A stretch of DNA of 64,000 bases from an uncultured Blautia sp. (GTDB lineage Bacteria; Bacillota; Clostridia; Lachnospirales; Lachnospiraceae): assembly GCA_900542045.1 (NCBI GenBank), contig UQMI01000005.1, positions 1 through 64,000 of the forward strand, given 5' to 3'. Shown piece by piece: positions 53,887 through 63,026 of this stretch (the first letter of the stretch is position 1; each line of letters begins with the position of its first letter). The notes beneath the pieces were generated by a model. That model did no database searches and was not told the origin of the DNA. It saw nothing but the letters and a program-made list of their open reading frames with translations. The translations under genes were made by a program, and so were the position numbers.

Positions 53887-54282
53887 ATGAATCTTGGTAT
53901 TATTGCACATAACAGTAAGAAAGTTTTGATTGAAGATTTCTGCATCGCTTACAAGAACATCCTGGCAAAGCATGAAGTGTATGCTACGGGCACCACCGGT
54001 CGTAGGATTGAAGAAGTTACCGGATTGCATGTGCATAAATTCCTGGCAGGCAGTGTAGGCGGTGATAAACAATTTATGGAAATGATTGAGCGGGAAGACA
54101 TGGATATGGTGATCCTGTTTTACAATCCGGTCATGGTAGATCCCAAGGAACCGGATATTGTGAAGATAGCCAAATGCTGTGATCGTTACAATATTCCGGT
54201 TGCGACGAATATTGCAACTGCCGAGCTTCTGATCCTTGGATTGGCCCGCGGCGATCTGGATTGGAGATTAAATCTGAAATGA
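53887..54282 (+). CDS. mgsA: Methylglyoxal synthase
   Basis: A 131-residue enzyme converting dihydroxyacetone phosphate to methylglyoxal, a phosphate-releasing bypass of glycolysis. Motifs GIIAHNSKK, YATGTTGRRI, GSVGGDKQF and FYNPV match the family, with the catalytic Asp in GGDKQ. It overlaps rsmD by ATGA. Confidence 0.95.
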   Translation: MNLGIIAHNSKKVLIEDFCIAYKNILAKHEVYATGTTGRRIEEVTGLHVHKFLAGSVGGDKQFMEMIEREDMDMVILFYNPVMVDPKEPDIVKIAKCCDRYNIPVATNIATAELLILGLARGDLDWRLNLK

Positions 54283-54827
54283 GAGTAATTGCAGGAACAG
54301 CCCGGCGGCTTCCGCTGAAAACGGTGCCGGGCCTTACAACGCGTCCTACAACAGACCGTATTAAAGAAACTTTGTTTAATATCTTACAGACAGGAATAGC
54401 GGACAGCCGCTTCCTGGATCTGTTCAGCGGCAGCGGAGCCATAGGCATAGAAGCCTTGAGCCGAGGTGCTGCTTTTGCTGCGTTTATCGAAAAAAATCCG
54501 AAAGCTGCTGCCTGTATCCGTGAAAACCTGGAATTTACCAGACTGGCGGACCGGGCGCAGGTTCGGAAAGGAAGTGTGGAAGAGATCCTTCCGGTTTTGC
54601 GGGAAGATCCCTTTGATTATGTTTTTATGGATCCTCCTTATGGGCAGGGGCTGGAGAGGAAAGCGCTGGAAATGCTTGCACAGTCCCCCCTTGTGACAGA
54701 GGAGACCGTGTTGATCGTGGAAGCGGATCTGGATACGGATTTTTCCTATACGGAGGAACTGGGATACCAGATTGTAAGAAGAAAAGAATACAAAACCAAT
54801 GCACATATTTTTTTGAAAAAAAAGTAA
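54279..54827 (+). CDS. rsmD: 16S rRNA guanine-966 N2-methyltransferase
   Basis: A 182-residue SAM-dependent methyltransferase: [13 protein letters not shown] at the N-terminus, [20 protein letters not shown] for SAM binding and FMDPPYGQG as the catalytic DPPY motif. ATG 54279 overlaps the mgsA stop. rsmD next to coaD is a common pairing. Confidence 0.95.
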   Translation: MRVIAGTARRLPLKTVPGLTTRPTTDRIKETLFNILQTGIADSRFLDLFSGSGAIGIEALSRGAAFAAFIEKNPKAAACIRENLEFTRLADRAQVRKGSVEEILPVLREDPFDYVFMDPPYGQGLERKALEMLAQSPLVTEETVLIVEADLDTDFSYTEELGYQIVRRKEYKTNAHIFLKKK

Positions 54828-54850
54828 ACAGAAAGTACGAGGAAAAGAAA

Positions 54851-55342
54851 ATGGCAACAGCAGTATACCCTGGAAGTTTTGACCCGGTGACGTATGGACA
54901 TCTGGATGTGATCCGTAGGGCAAGCTCTTCATTTGAGCATGTGATCGTGGGAGTTTTGAATAATTCTGCAAAATCTCCGTTGTTTTCTGCCACAGAACGT
55001 GTTAAAATGCTAAAGGGAGTAACTGAGGATCTGCCCAACGTGGAAATTGAATCGTTTCAGGGCCTGTCAGTCAGCTTCGCGCGGAAACATGGAGCCGCTG
55101 TAATTCTGAGAGGACTGCGTGCGATCACAGATTTCGAGTATGAATTGCAGATGGCACAGACGAACCGGGTGCTGTGTCCGGAAGTGGATACCATGTTTAT
55201 GACCACTTCGCTGGAGTATGCGTATCTGAGTTCCACTACTGTGAAGGAAGTGGCCGCATTTGGCGGGGACATCAGCAATTTTGTGCATCCCCTGGTGGCA
55301 GAATATATTCAGAAAAAGATGAATCAGTTGAGAGAAAAATAA
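54851..55342 (+). CDS. coaD: Phosphopantetheine adenylyltransferase
   Basis: A 163-residue enzyme of coenzyme A synthesis. The nucleotidyltransferase motif is [15 protein letters not shown] (T-x-G-H) and the second motif is [28 protein letters not shown] residues ([15 protein letters not shown]) bind substrate. It is 23 bases after rsmD. Confidence 0.96.
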   Translation: MATAVYPGSFDPVTYGHLDVIRRASSSFEHVIVGVLNNSAKSPLFSATERVKMLKGVTEDLPNVEIESFQGLSVSFARKHGAAVILRGLRAITDFEYELQMAQTNRVLCPEVDTMFMTTSLEYAYLSSTTVKEVAAFGGDISNFVHPLVAEYIQKKMNQLREK

Positions 55343-55359
55343 ATAAGGAGAGAAGTACT

Positions 55360-55995
55360 ATGAGCAGCAGAATCGAACAAATTATTGAAGAAATCGAAGA
55401 ATATGTGGACAGCTGTAAATATCAGCCTCTGTCCACTACCAAGATCGTTGTAAATAAAGAAGAAATCGAAGAACTGTTAAGAGAGCTTCGTCTGAAGACA
55501 CCGGATGAAATTAAGAGATATCAGAAGATCATCAGCAACAAGGATGCCATTCTGGAGGATGCCCAGCAGAAGGCAGACAGCCTGATCGCCGATGCCCAGG
55601 CAAAGGCCCAGGAGATGGTGACGCAGCATGAGGTAATGCAGAAGGCATATGCCCAGGCAAATGAAACCATCAATGCCGCCAACCGCCAGGCTCAGGAAAT
55701 CCTGGATTCTGCAACCCAGGACGCCAACAGCATCCGTTTGAGCGCTATTACCTACACAGATGAAATGCTGGCCAACATCGCCAATGTACTGACCAGTACC
55801 CTTGACGATGCCGGCGGAAAATACAAGATTTTCCTGGAGTCTCTCCAGAGCTGTCTGGATGTGGTGAATCAGAACCGCCATGAGCTGGCGCCGCAGACTG
55901 CGCAGGCCGCAGCCATTACTTCTTCTTATCAGAATGCGGCCGATGATGAGGAAGAAGACGATGATGTGTTACTGGATGACCTGGGAGACCAGTAA
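55360..55995 (+). CDS. Coiled-coil protein, often annotated as V-type ATPase subunit H-like
   Basis: A 211-residue soluble protein. The N-terminus (SRIEQIIEEIEEYVDSCKYQPLS) and the QKADSLIADAQAKAQEMV helix resemble the DivIVA-like or ATPase-H-like coiled-coil proteins found next to coaD in Clostridia; the tail is very acidic (EEEDDDVLLDDLGD). No enzymatic role is indicated; the name V-type ATPase should not be taken literally. AAGGAG precedes ATG 55360. Its last 27 bases overlap the convergent ylbJ gene. Confidence 0.78.
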   Translation: MSSRIEQIIEEIEEYVDSCKYQPLSTTKIVVNKEEIEELLRELRLKTPDEIKRYQKIISNKDAILEDAQQKADSLIADAQAKAQEMVTQHEVMQKAYAQANETINAANRQAQEILDSATQDANSIRLSAITYTDEMLANIANVLTSTLDDAGGKYKIFLESLQSCLDVVNQNRHELAPQTAQAAAITSSYQNAADDEEEDDDVLLDDLGDQ

Positions 55996-56949
55996 AGCCA
56001 GGAGAAAGGTCAGACAGAAGTTCAGCAGCTTTCCTGCCAGATAAGGGAGCAGTGACAGACCGCAGGAGTGAGTCACACTTCTTGTCTGGGCCAGTATACA
56101 TAGTCCGCCAAAGGAAGAGGCGGCTGTGGCAATGGCGTATTTCATCGGAAAATTCAGACCTGTATTCTGGATATGATGCAGCCCTGTGGATATTTCCGTC
56201 AGGCTCAGAAAGAGAGTCCTGGAAATGCTTTCCGTGGTCCAGATCGTCTGAACGGCTGCGCTGAAGATGGAGAACAGCAGAATATAACCACCCAGCTTCG
56301 TGATCGTTTCGAAGCTGTCCATAATGGAGACATCGATCCAGTCCCTTTCCGGGACCAAAGAGGATGTCTCTTTTTTTTGTCCGGCCGGGGCGGAAGCAGG
56401 ATCGCAGGTACCGCTGCGGGACATGGCCAGGAGGCAGCTTTGGGAGAAGCGCCGGTAGTACACGCGAAAACAGAGACTGCACAGATACATGCTGCAATAA
56501 AGCAGCAGAAAGGTGATCAGAGTATATTCCGGCCGGCCCAGAACCGTATGTACCAGGTAAGTGGAGAGGAACATGGGACTGGCGTTGTTGCAGAAGGTAA
56601 GAAGATAGTCCGCCTCATTGCGGGTGATTTTTCCGGAACAATACAGTTCGCCGGCAAGCTTGGCGCCCATGGGATAACCGCAGAGCATACCCAGGATCCA
56701 GGCATAGGCGCCATAGGGGGTAAGCCCCAGAACAGACCGCCAGACAGGGGCCAGGGGTTCCAGAAAGATCCGGATCACACCGGTGCGAAGAAGGAGGCGT
56801 GAAAGGATCAGGAAGGGGAGCAGGGTGGGCAGCAGCGTATTGAGCCACAGACCGAGACCGCTCCGGGAGGCTTCCAGGGCCTGGGAAGGCATGGCAAACA
56901 GGTAGAACAGGAGAAAAAACAGAACGAACAGGAAAAGATTCCGTTTCAT
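55969..56949 (-). CDS. ylbJ: Sporulation integral membrane protein YlbJ
   Basis: A 326-residue membrane protein with about eight helices. LNTLLPTLLPFLILSRLLLRTG, LCGYPMGAKLAGELYCSGKI and LLTFCNNASPMFL are the family signatures; it has a nucleoside-transporter gate-like fold and is needed for spore formation in Bacillus. ATG at 56949 has AAAGG upstream on the minus strand; a longer frame to 57066 overlaps the pepD promoter and is unlikely. It converges on and overlaps the coiled-coil gene by 27 bases. Confidence 0.9.
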   Translation of the reverse strand: MKRNLFLFVLFFLLFYLFAMPSQALEASRSGLGLWLNTLLPTLLPFLILSRLLLRTGVIRIFLEPLAPVWRSVLGLTPYGAYAWILGMLCGYPMGAKLAGELYCSGKITRNEADYLLTFCNNASPMFLSTYLVHTVLGRPEYTLITFLLLYCSMYLCSLCFRVYYRRFSQSCLLAMSRSGTCDPASAPAGQKKETSSLVPERDWIDVSIMDSFETITKLGGYILLFSIFSAAVQTIWTTESISRTLFLSLTEISTGLHHIQNTGLNFPMKYAIATAASSFGGLCILAQTRSVTHSCGLSLLPYLAGKLLNFCLTFLLALLVSQVIQ

Positions 56950-56982
56950 GGTGGTAACCTTTTTTATTTCATTATATGTGCC

Positions 56983-57011
56983 TTGCATTGAAACATGAGT
57001 TGTGACATAAT
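56983..57011 (+). promoter_or_regulatory. Promoter of pepD
   Basis: TTGCAT 56983-56988 and CATAAT 57006-57011 with a 17-base spacer, 28 bases before the gene. Confidence 0.65.
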
Positions 57012-57038
57012 GGTAGCGAATGAAAAGGAGGAAGAAAA

Positions 57039-58490
57039 ATGGCAGTTTTAGAGCATTTAGATCCAAAGGATGTATTTTATTATTTCGAGGAGATCTGCAG
57101 GATTCCCCATGGTTCCGGGAATACCGGGCAGATTAGTGATTATCTGGCCAACTTTGCCAGAGAACGAAATCTTTCTTATATACAGGATGAACTGGGAAAT
57201 GTGATCATACGGAAGCCGGCTGCGCCGGGTTATGAGAACGTACCAGGCGTGATCCTCCAGGGCCATATGGATATGGTGGCGGAGAAAACGCCGGAGTCGG
57301 ATCACGATTTTACAAAAGACGGATTGAAGCTGAAGATTACGGAAGATGGTTATATCACAGCAGAGGACACCACACTGGGAGGAGATGACGGCATTGCGAT
57401 TGCATACGGACTGGCACTGCTGGCCGGCAATTATCCCCATCCGGCACTGGAGCTTCTGGTGACGGTAGACGAAGAGATCGGCATGCTGGGAGCATCGGGA
57501 CTGGACTGCAGCCAGCTTCAGGGCAGACGGATGATCAACCTGGATTCGGAAGAAGAAGGCAGTATCTGGGTCAGCTGTGCCGGCGGAATGCGGGCTCTTT
57601 CCAGGATCCCCGTGGAATACACGGCAGGAGAAGGCGTACAGTATACCCTGAAGATCTCCGGACTGCTGGGCGGACATTCCGGATCCGAGATTGACAAGAT
57701 CCGCTGCAATGCCAATATTCTCATGGGCCGCGTACTTTACGGATTAAAGGAAGCTGCTGATTATGAGATCCTGTCTCTGGCCGGCGGAGCCAAGGACAAT
57801 GCCATTCCCAGAGAATGTACTGCAGAGATCCTGGTGCCGAAGGATCAGAAGGACGCTGTGGAAGCCTATGCAAGGCAGACAGAGGAAGAGCTGCGTACAG
57901 AATACCAGAACACAGACGATGGTGTACGGGTGGAAGCCATCTGCAAAGGAGAGGGCGAAGGAAAGGTGCTGACTCCGGTATCCCGGGAAAAAGTAATCTT
58001 CTATCTGATGAACCTGCCGGATGGGGTCCAGAAAATGAGCGGCAATATTCCGGGTCTGGTGGAAACATCTGCGAACCTGGGCATTCTCCGTCTGACATCT
58101 CAGGCGCTGGAAGGCAAATCCTGCGTGCGCAGTTCGGTGAAATCCGGCAAAACGGCTCTGTCACAGAAAATGGAATACCTGACGGAATTTCTGGGAGGCG
58201 AGTATGAGGTCAGCGGAGCGTATCCGGCCTGGGAGTACAAACAGGAATCGCCGCTCCGGGATCTGATGGTACAGGTGTATAAGGAAATGTATCAGAGCAG
58301 TCCCCAGGTAGTGGCGATCCATGCAGGTCTGGAGTGCGGGCTTCTTTATTCCAATATTCCGGGTCTGGACTGTGTGTCCATTGGACCAAATATGAAAGAT
58401 ATCCATACAACGGAGGAAGTCCTGGAGATCGCCTCTGTAAAACGTGTATGGGAATATCTGCTTCGGGTGCTGGAGCAGATGCGGAAATAA
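57039..58490 (+). CDS. pepD: Aminoacyl-histidine dipeptidase (Xaa-His, M20 family)
   Basis: A 483-residue zinc dipeptidase. Metal ligands are in LQGHMDMVAEK, LGGDDGIAIAYG and VDEEIGMLGASGLD; the lid domain contains GLLGGHSGSEIDK. The N-terminal VFYYFEEICRIPHGSGN is typical of PepD. AAAGGAGGAAG precedes the ATG. Confidence 0.95.
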   Translation: MAVLEHLDPKDVFYYFEEICRIPHGSGNTGQISDYLANFARERNLSYIQDELGNVIIRKPAAPGYENVPGVILQGHMDMVAEKTPESDHDFTKDGLKLKITEDGYITAEDTTLGGDDGIAIAYGLALLAGNYPHPALELLVTVDEEIGMLGASGLDCSQLQGRRMINLDSEEEGSIWVSCAGGMRALSRIPVEYTAGEGVQYTLKISGLLGGHSGSEIDKIRCNANILMGRVLYGLKEAADYEILSLAGGAKDNAIPRECTAEILVPKDQKDAVEAYARQTEEELRTEYQNTDDGVRVEAICKGEGEGKVLTPVSREKVIFYLMNLPDGVQKMSGNIPGLVETSANLGILRLTSQALEGKSCVRSSVKSGKTALSQKMEYLTEFLGGEYEVSGAYPAWEYKQESPLRDLMVQVYKEMYQSSPQVVAIHAGLECGLLYSNIPGLDCVSIGPNMKDIHTTEEVLEIASVKRVWEYLLRVLEQMRK

Positions 58491-58568
58491 ATGGTATTTT
58501 TCTGATTCCTGTCACATATGATGATATGTACCCTGAAAATCTCCCTTCCTGTGAAGAGCGGTGATGAT

Positions 58569-59390
58569 ATGAAAAGACTGCTGCTTTCTCTGTTGTTCCT
58601 TGTATGTCTGCTGACTTCTCTGCAGACAGAGCTTCTGCAGCGGAGTCAGGTGTGGATCCTGCAGACAGATACCAATGAATCGGAAGCGTTTCGTAGACAG
58701 GCATTAAATCCGGACACGATGGAAGCGCTTCGGAAAGAAAGTCAGGGGGATATGGAACGGTTTGCGGAGCTGCTGACCAATGCGATGCTCAGAAGCCGGT
58801 TTTCGGAGGAAAAGATGGACGGGAGCCTTGTATTTCCGGAAGAAGAACTCTACCGGAAATACAAGGACGCGGCGTATCAGAGTCTGCTGGAAAGCTACCA
58901 GGCTATCTGGGCAGATCTGGTATATTTTCCGGTGGCAGCGGCGGACACATCTTTTGCCGATACCTGGGGAGAGCCCCGTACATACGGAGGCGACCGGCTC
59001 CATGAAGGCACGGACATTTTCGGCGCGCAGGATGTATCCGGGTATTATCCGATCGTGAGCATGACAGAAGGCGTGGTGGAGCAGGTGGGATGGCTTCCCC
59101 TGGGCGGATACCGGATCGGAATCCGCAGTCCTCATGGAGGTTATTTCTATTATTGCCATTTGTCTTCTTACGACCGGGAATTCCAGCGCGGTGACCTGGT
59201 GGCGGCCGGTGAGATCCTGGGTTTTATGGGAAACACCGGCTATGGAGAAGAAGGCACCAGAGGAAAGTTTCCGGTACACCTGCATCTTGGCATTTATATC
59301 GCCACTTCCGGTAATCCGGAACTGTCTGTGAATCCCTACTGGATCCTGCGGACCATGGAAGAGCAGCGCATTGTTTTCGCAGAAGGCTGA
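58569..59390 (+). CDS. M23-family peptidase (LytM-type), membrane-anchored
   Basis: A 273-residue exported protein: N-terminal signal-anchor (LLLSLLFLVCLLTSL), a helical region to about residue 120, then the M23 domain with RLHEGTDIF (His and Asp ligands), an SPHGGYFYYCHLSSYD strand and VHLHLGIY (HxH ligands). All zinc ligands are present. It probably hydrolyses peptidoglycan during growth or sporulation. ATG 58569 is chosen because it starts the signal sequence. Confidence 0.85.
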   Translation: MKRLLLSLLFLVCLLTSLQTELLQRSQVWILQTDTNESEAFRRQALNPDTMEALRKESQGDMERFAELLTNAMLRSRFSEEKMDGSLVFPEEELYRKYKDAAYQSLLESYQAIWADLVYFPVAAADTSFADTWGEPRTYGGDRLHEGTDIFGAQDVSGYYPIVSMTEGVVEQVGWLPLGGYRIGIRSPHGGYFYYCHLSSYDREFQRGDLVAAGEILGFMGNTGYGEEGTRGKFPVHLHLGIYIATSGNPELSVNPYWILRTMEEQRIVFAEG

Positions 59391-59422
59391 ACAACAAAAA
59401 CAATGCAATTTTGGGGAGATTA

Positions 59423-59431
59423 TGGTATAAT
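59423..59431 (+). promoter_or_regulatory. Extended -10 promoter of the alarmone synthetase gene
   Basis: TGGTATAAT (TGn extension plus TATAAT 59426-59431) without a good -35. Confidence 0.55.
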
Positions 59432-59504
59432 ATATGCTGGTATTTTTTCATTATCAGTGGATAATGAAAGTACGGCTTCTATGAGTTTTAAAGGAGTGAT
59501 GGGA

Positions 59505-60317
59505 ATGGAAATACAGTTATGGCGCAATATTTTGAATCCATATGAACTGGCTGTGAAGGAGCTGGTCTTGAAATTTGAGCATCTGATATCGGAATACCGT
59601 GAGCAGGGGCTGTACTCTCCGATTGAGCAGGTGAGCGGCCGTGTGAAGAGTGTATCCAGTATTTTAGATAAAATGCAGAGAAAACAGATTCCGATGGAAA
59701 AAATGGAGCAGGAAGTAGAGGATATCGCCGGAATCCGGATCATTTGTCAGTTTGAAGAAGATATCGATGCTGTTGCCCATCTGATACAGAACCGGAAGGA
59801 TATGACGGTGAAAAGTGAGAAGGATTATCTGAAGCATATTAAGCAGAGCGGCTACCGCAGCTATCATCTGATCATCTACTATCCGGTAGAAACCATAGAG
59901 GGAGAAAAAAATCTGCAGGTGGAAATTCAGATCCGTACTCTGGCCATGAATTTCTGGGCAACGATAGAACATTCCCTTCAGTACAAGTATAAGGGAAATA
60001 TGCCGCCCCATGTGACCGAACGGCTGAGTAAAGCAGCGGATGCCATCAATCTGCTGGATCATGAGATGTCTTCCGTGCGGAATGAGATCATGGATGCGCA
60101 GAATTCTTCCCAGAATCAGTCCAACCTGGTGGCGGACATTCTGATCAACATTGAGAACCTTTACAAAGTTTCCAGCAAACGGGAGGTAATGAAGATCCAG
60201 GATGAATTCCTGCGTGTTTATGAGACAAAGGATCTCCATCAGCTGGAGCGTTTCCACCGTCAGCTGGATATTATTGCAGAAGGATACCGTGCCCAGTCTG
60301 CACCGGCACGGATATGA
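59505..60317 (+). CDS. Small alarmone synthetase (RelA/SpoT domain, YjbM-like)
   Basis: A 270-residue protein containing only the (p)ppGpp synthetase domain: MEQEVEDIAGIRIICQF, the G-loop QSGYRSYHLIIYYP and EIQIRTLAMNFWATIEHSLQYK. No hydrolase or regulatory domains are present. ATG 59505 is chosen with AAGGAG at 59491-59496; frames from 59403 or 59481 are open but lack spacing. A helical tail may mediate oligomerisation. The stop codon overlaps a stem-loop. Confidence 0.92.
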   Translation: MEIQLWRNILNPYELAVKELVLKFEHLISEYREQGLYSPIEQVSGRVKSVSSILDKMQRKQIPMEKMEQEVEDIAGIRIICQFEEDIDAVAHLIQNRKDMTVKSEKDYLKHIKQSGYRSYHLIIYYPVETIEGEKNLQVEIQIRTLAMNFWATIEHSLQYKYKGNMPPHVTERLSKAADAINLLDHEMSSVRNEIMDAQNSSQNQSNLVADILINIENLYKVSSKREVMKIQDEFLRVYETKDLHQLERFHRQLDIIAEGYRAQSAPARI

Positions 60318-60344
60318 ATTCAGGCTGCAAAGCAGCCTGAATTC
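60316..60344 (+). terminator. Perfect 13-bp hairpin at the stop codon
   Basis: GAATTCAGGCTGC 60316-60328 pairs with GCAGCCTGAATTC 60332-60344 around AAA. There is no T-run; it is more likely a palindromic or stability element. Confidence 0.5.
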
Positions 60345-60454
60345 ACGAAGAAGGAGCGAAGCGGATTCTGAGTGTCCGCTGAGAGTGGCTTTTTTGGCCT
60401 GGTGTCACGAAGAAGAAGCGGAGCGGATTCTGAGTGTCCGCTGAAGATATGGCT
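60344..60454. repeat. Two direct repeats with internal hairpins
   Basis: Units 60344-60390 and 60406-60454 share CACGAAGAAG at the start, then AGCGGATTCTGAGTGTCCGC, and GGCT at the end. Each holds an AGCGGA/TCCGCT hairpin. Six T residues follow the first unit. Confidence 0.85.
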
Positions 60455-60494
60455 GTGAGGCAGCCGAAGGAGAACAGAAGATGAGGAAAAATAT

Positions 60495-62432
60495 ATGAAT
60501 GGTTTTTTGCCTGTGACCAAACAGGACTTGCGGGAGCGGGGAATCGAGCAGCCGGATTTTGTCTATGTGATCGGAGATGCCTATGTGGATCATCCTTCCT
60601 TTGGACCGGCAATCATCAGCCGGCTGCTGGAGAGCCGAGGGTATTCGGTGGCCATGCTGCCGCAGCCGGACTGGAGAGATCCGGAGAGCATACAGATTTT
60701 CGGAGAACCCAGACTGGCATTTCTGGTCAGCAGCGGAAATATGGATTCCATGGTGAATCATTATACTGTATCCCGGAAGAAAAGACAGCGAGACTCCTTT
60801 TCGCCCGGGGGACAGATGGGCCTGCGGCCGGACCGGGCCTGTATTGTATACAGCAATCTGATCCGGCAAGTCTACAAACATACGCCTGTGATTCTGGGCG
60901 GGATCGAAGCCAGCCTGCGAAGGCTGGCCCATTACGATTACTGGGAAAATAAAGTCCGGCGCTCCATTTTGCTGGATGCAGGGGCAGATCTGATCTCCTA
61001 TGGAATGGGTGAGCGTTCAATAGCGGAGATTGCCGATGCTCTTGCTCAGGGAATTCCGGTGGAGCAGATCACTTTTGTTCCGGGGACGGTTTACCGTACC
61101 CGGACACTTTTGGATGGATATGAAGTTCTGGAGCTTCCTTCCTATGAGGAAAGCTGCCGGGACAAAAAAGTATATGCACAGAGTTTTGCCAGACAATATG
61201 AAAATACAGACTCCATAACCGGAAAGGTGCTGGCAGAACCTTATGAAGGCCAGGGCTACGTGGTGGCAAATCCGCCGGCCCGTCCGCTGACCTCCCAGGA
61301 AATGGATGATATCTATGCGCTTCCCTATATGCGGACCTGGCATCCCATGTATGACCAGGCCGGTGGAATTCCGGCGCTGGAAGAGGTAAAATTCAGTCTG
61401 ACCAGCAACCGGGGATGCTTCGGGGGCTGTAATTTCTGTGCGCTGACCTTTCATCAGGGACGTACTCTGCAGGTGCGCAGCCACGAATCTCTGCTGCAGG
61501 AAGCAGAGGAGATGACAAAGGACCCGGCCTTTAAAGGCTATATTCACGATGTGGGCGGCCCCACTGCGGACTTTCGGCATCCCTCCTGTCAGAAACAGCT
61601 GACCCGGGGTGTTTGCCGGAACAGACAGTGTCTGTTTCCGGCTCCCTGCAGGAATCTGAAAGCAGATCACACCGATTATGTGCAGCTGCTGCGAAAGCTT
61701 CGGCAGGTGCCGGGAGTAAAGAAGGTCTTTATCCGTTCCGGCATCCGTTTTGATTATGTGCTGGCCGATCCGGATCCCATTTTTCTGCGGGAACTGGTGG
61801 AGCATCATATCAGCGGACAGCTCCGTGTGGCACCGGAGCACGTATCGGATCCGGTGCTGACTATGATGGGAAAGCCGGCCCATAGCGTTTATGAGAGATT
61901 TCTGAAGGAATTTCAGAAGGAAAATGCCCGTACCGGGCGAAAACAGTATGCCGTTCCGTATTTTATGTCTTCCCATCCGGGATGTACCATGAAAGAAGCG
62001 GTTCGACTGGCAGAATACGTGCGGGATATGGGATTCATGCCGGAGCAGGTACAGGATTTTTATCCTACTCCGTCAACGCTGTCCACCTGTATGTATTACA
62101 CTGGTCTGCATCCGATTACCATGGAACCGGTTTATGTGCCGAAAAATCCCCATGAGAAGGCGATCCAGAGAGCTTTGCTGCAGTACCGGAACCCGGAAAA
62201 CTATTCTCTTGTTGAAGAGGGCCTGCGTCTGGCAGGCCGAGAGGATCTGATCGGCTGGGACAGAAAATGTCTGCTGCGTCCCCGGAACGGAAAAGAGGGC
62301 CGCAGGGAAAGCTGTCCGGAAAAGAAAGACGGGTTCCGGAAAACTGGCGGTAACACAAAAAAGACAAAGAAAAAGACCATTCGAAATATACATCAGAAGA
62401 AAAGGATGAAGAATGAAAGTAAAAAAAGGTGA
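60495..62432 (+). CDS. YgiQ-family radical SAM protein
   Basis: A 645-residue protein: N-terminal B12-binding-like segment (DAYVDHPSFGPAIISRLLESRGY), radical SAM core with CFGGCNFC (C-x3-C-x2-C, about residue 308) followed by ALTFHQGR, and the family tail (SSHPGCTMKEAVRLAEYVRDMGF; VQDFYPTPSTLSTCMYYTGL). The last 45 residues are a strongly basic, lysine-rich extension. The substrate is unknown. Confidence 0.93.
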   Translation: MNGFLPVTKQDLRERGIEQPDFVYVIGDAYVDHPSFGPAIISRLLESRGYSVAMLPQPDWRDPESIQIFGEPRLAFLVSSGNMDSMVNHYTVSRKKRQRDSFSPGGQMGLRPDRACIVYSNLIRQVYKHTPVILGGIEASLRRLAHYDYWENKVRRSILLDAGADLISYGMGERSIAEIADALAQGIPVEQITFVPGTVYRTRTLLDGYEVLELPSYEESCRDKKVYAQSFARQYENTDSITGKVLAEPYEGQGYVVANPPARPLTSQEMDDIYALPYMRTWHPMYDQAGGIPALEEVKFSLTSNRGCFGGCNFCALTFHQGRTLQVRSHESLLQEAEEMTKDPAFKGYIHDVGGPTADFRHPSCQKQLTRGVCRNRQCLFPAPCRNLKADHTDYVQLLRKLRQVPGVKKVFIRSGIRFDYVLADPDPIFLRELVEHHISGQLRVAPEHVSDPVLTMMGKPAHSVYERFLKEFQKENARTGRKQYAVPYFMSSHPGCTMKEAVRLAEYVRDMGFMPEQVQDFYPTPSTLSTCMYYTGLHPITMEPVYVPKNPHEKAIQRALLQYRNPENYSLVEEGLRLAGREDLIGWDRKCLLRPRNGKEGRRESCPEKKDGFRKTGGNTKKTKKKTIRNIHQKKRMKNESKKR

Positions 62433-63015
62433 GTTTGGGTATTTCCGGAAGGAAAAAAAGAAAAGAGCAGTGATCACGCTGATTCTTTTTCTGATTCCGC
62501 TGGCAGCCTTTGCGGGCGGATATCTGTATTACAAGACCCGGATGAATATCGTCACAGTCATTGCCGTGGTGGGATGTCTGCCGGGGTGTAAATCCATGGT
62601 GGGACTGATCATGGCCATGATGCAGAAGTCCATGGAGCCGGAAGTTTATGAAAAGATCAGAGAAACCGCAGGAGATCTGACCATGTCTTACGAGATGTAT
62701 ATCACCTCCTATGACAGGAGCGGATATGTGGATGCCTTTGCCATCTGCGGCAATGAAGTGGTGGGGTATTCCAGCGATGAGAAAACTGACCCGGTCCATA
62801 CGGCATCCAATGTGCAGAAGATCCTGCGACAGAACGGATATGGGGTAAATGTGAAGATACTCAGGGATCTGGGGCCCTATCTGGAACGGCTCCAGAGTCT
62901 GCGAAAGCACCGGGAGTCCCTGGAAAAAGATATTTCCTTCCAGCCCGATGAACGGTATCCCGACTTATCCAGAAATGAGCTGATCAAACATCTCATTCTG
63001 GCTATTTCGCTGTAA
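62413..63015 (+). CDS. Hypothetical membrane protein
   Basis: A 200-residue protein with two membrane helices (VITLILFLIPLAAFAGGYLYY; IVTVIAVVGCLPGCKSMVGLIM) and a soluble C-terminal domain. I do not recognise a named family. It overlaps ygiQ by 20 bases and is followed by the pseudouridine synthase gene after 11 bases, so the three are likely co-transcribed. AAAAGGA precedes the ATG. Confidence 0.75.
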   Translation: MKVKKGEFGYFRKEKKKRAVITLILFLIPLAAFAGGYLYYKTRMNIVTVIAVVGCLPGCKSMVGLIMAMMQKSMEPEVYEKIRETAGDLTMSYEMYITSYDRSGYVDAFAICGNEVVGYSSDEKTDPVHTASNVQKILRQNGYGVNVKILRDLGPYLERLQSLRKHRESLEKDISFQPDERYPDLSRNELIKHLILAISL

Positions 63016-63026
63016 GGGGTGAGCCA

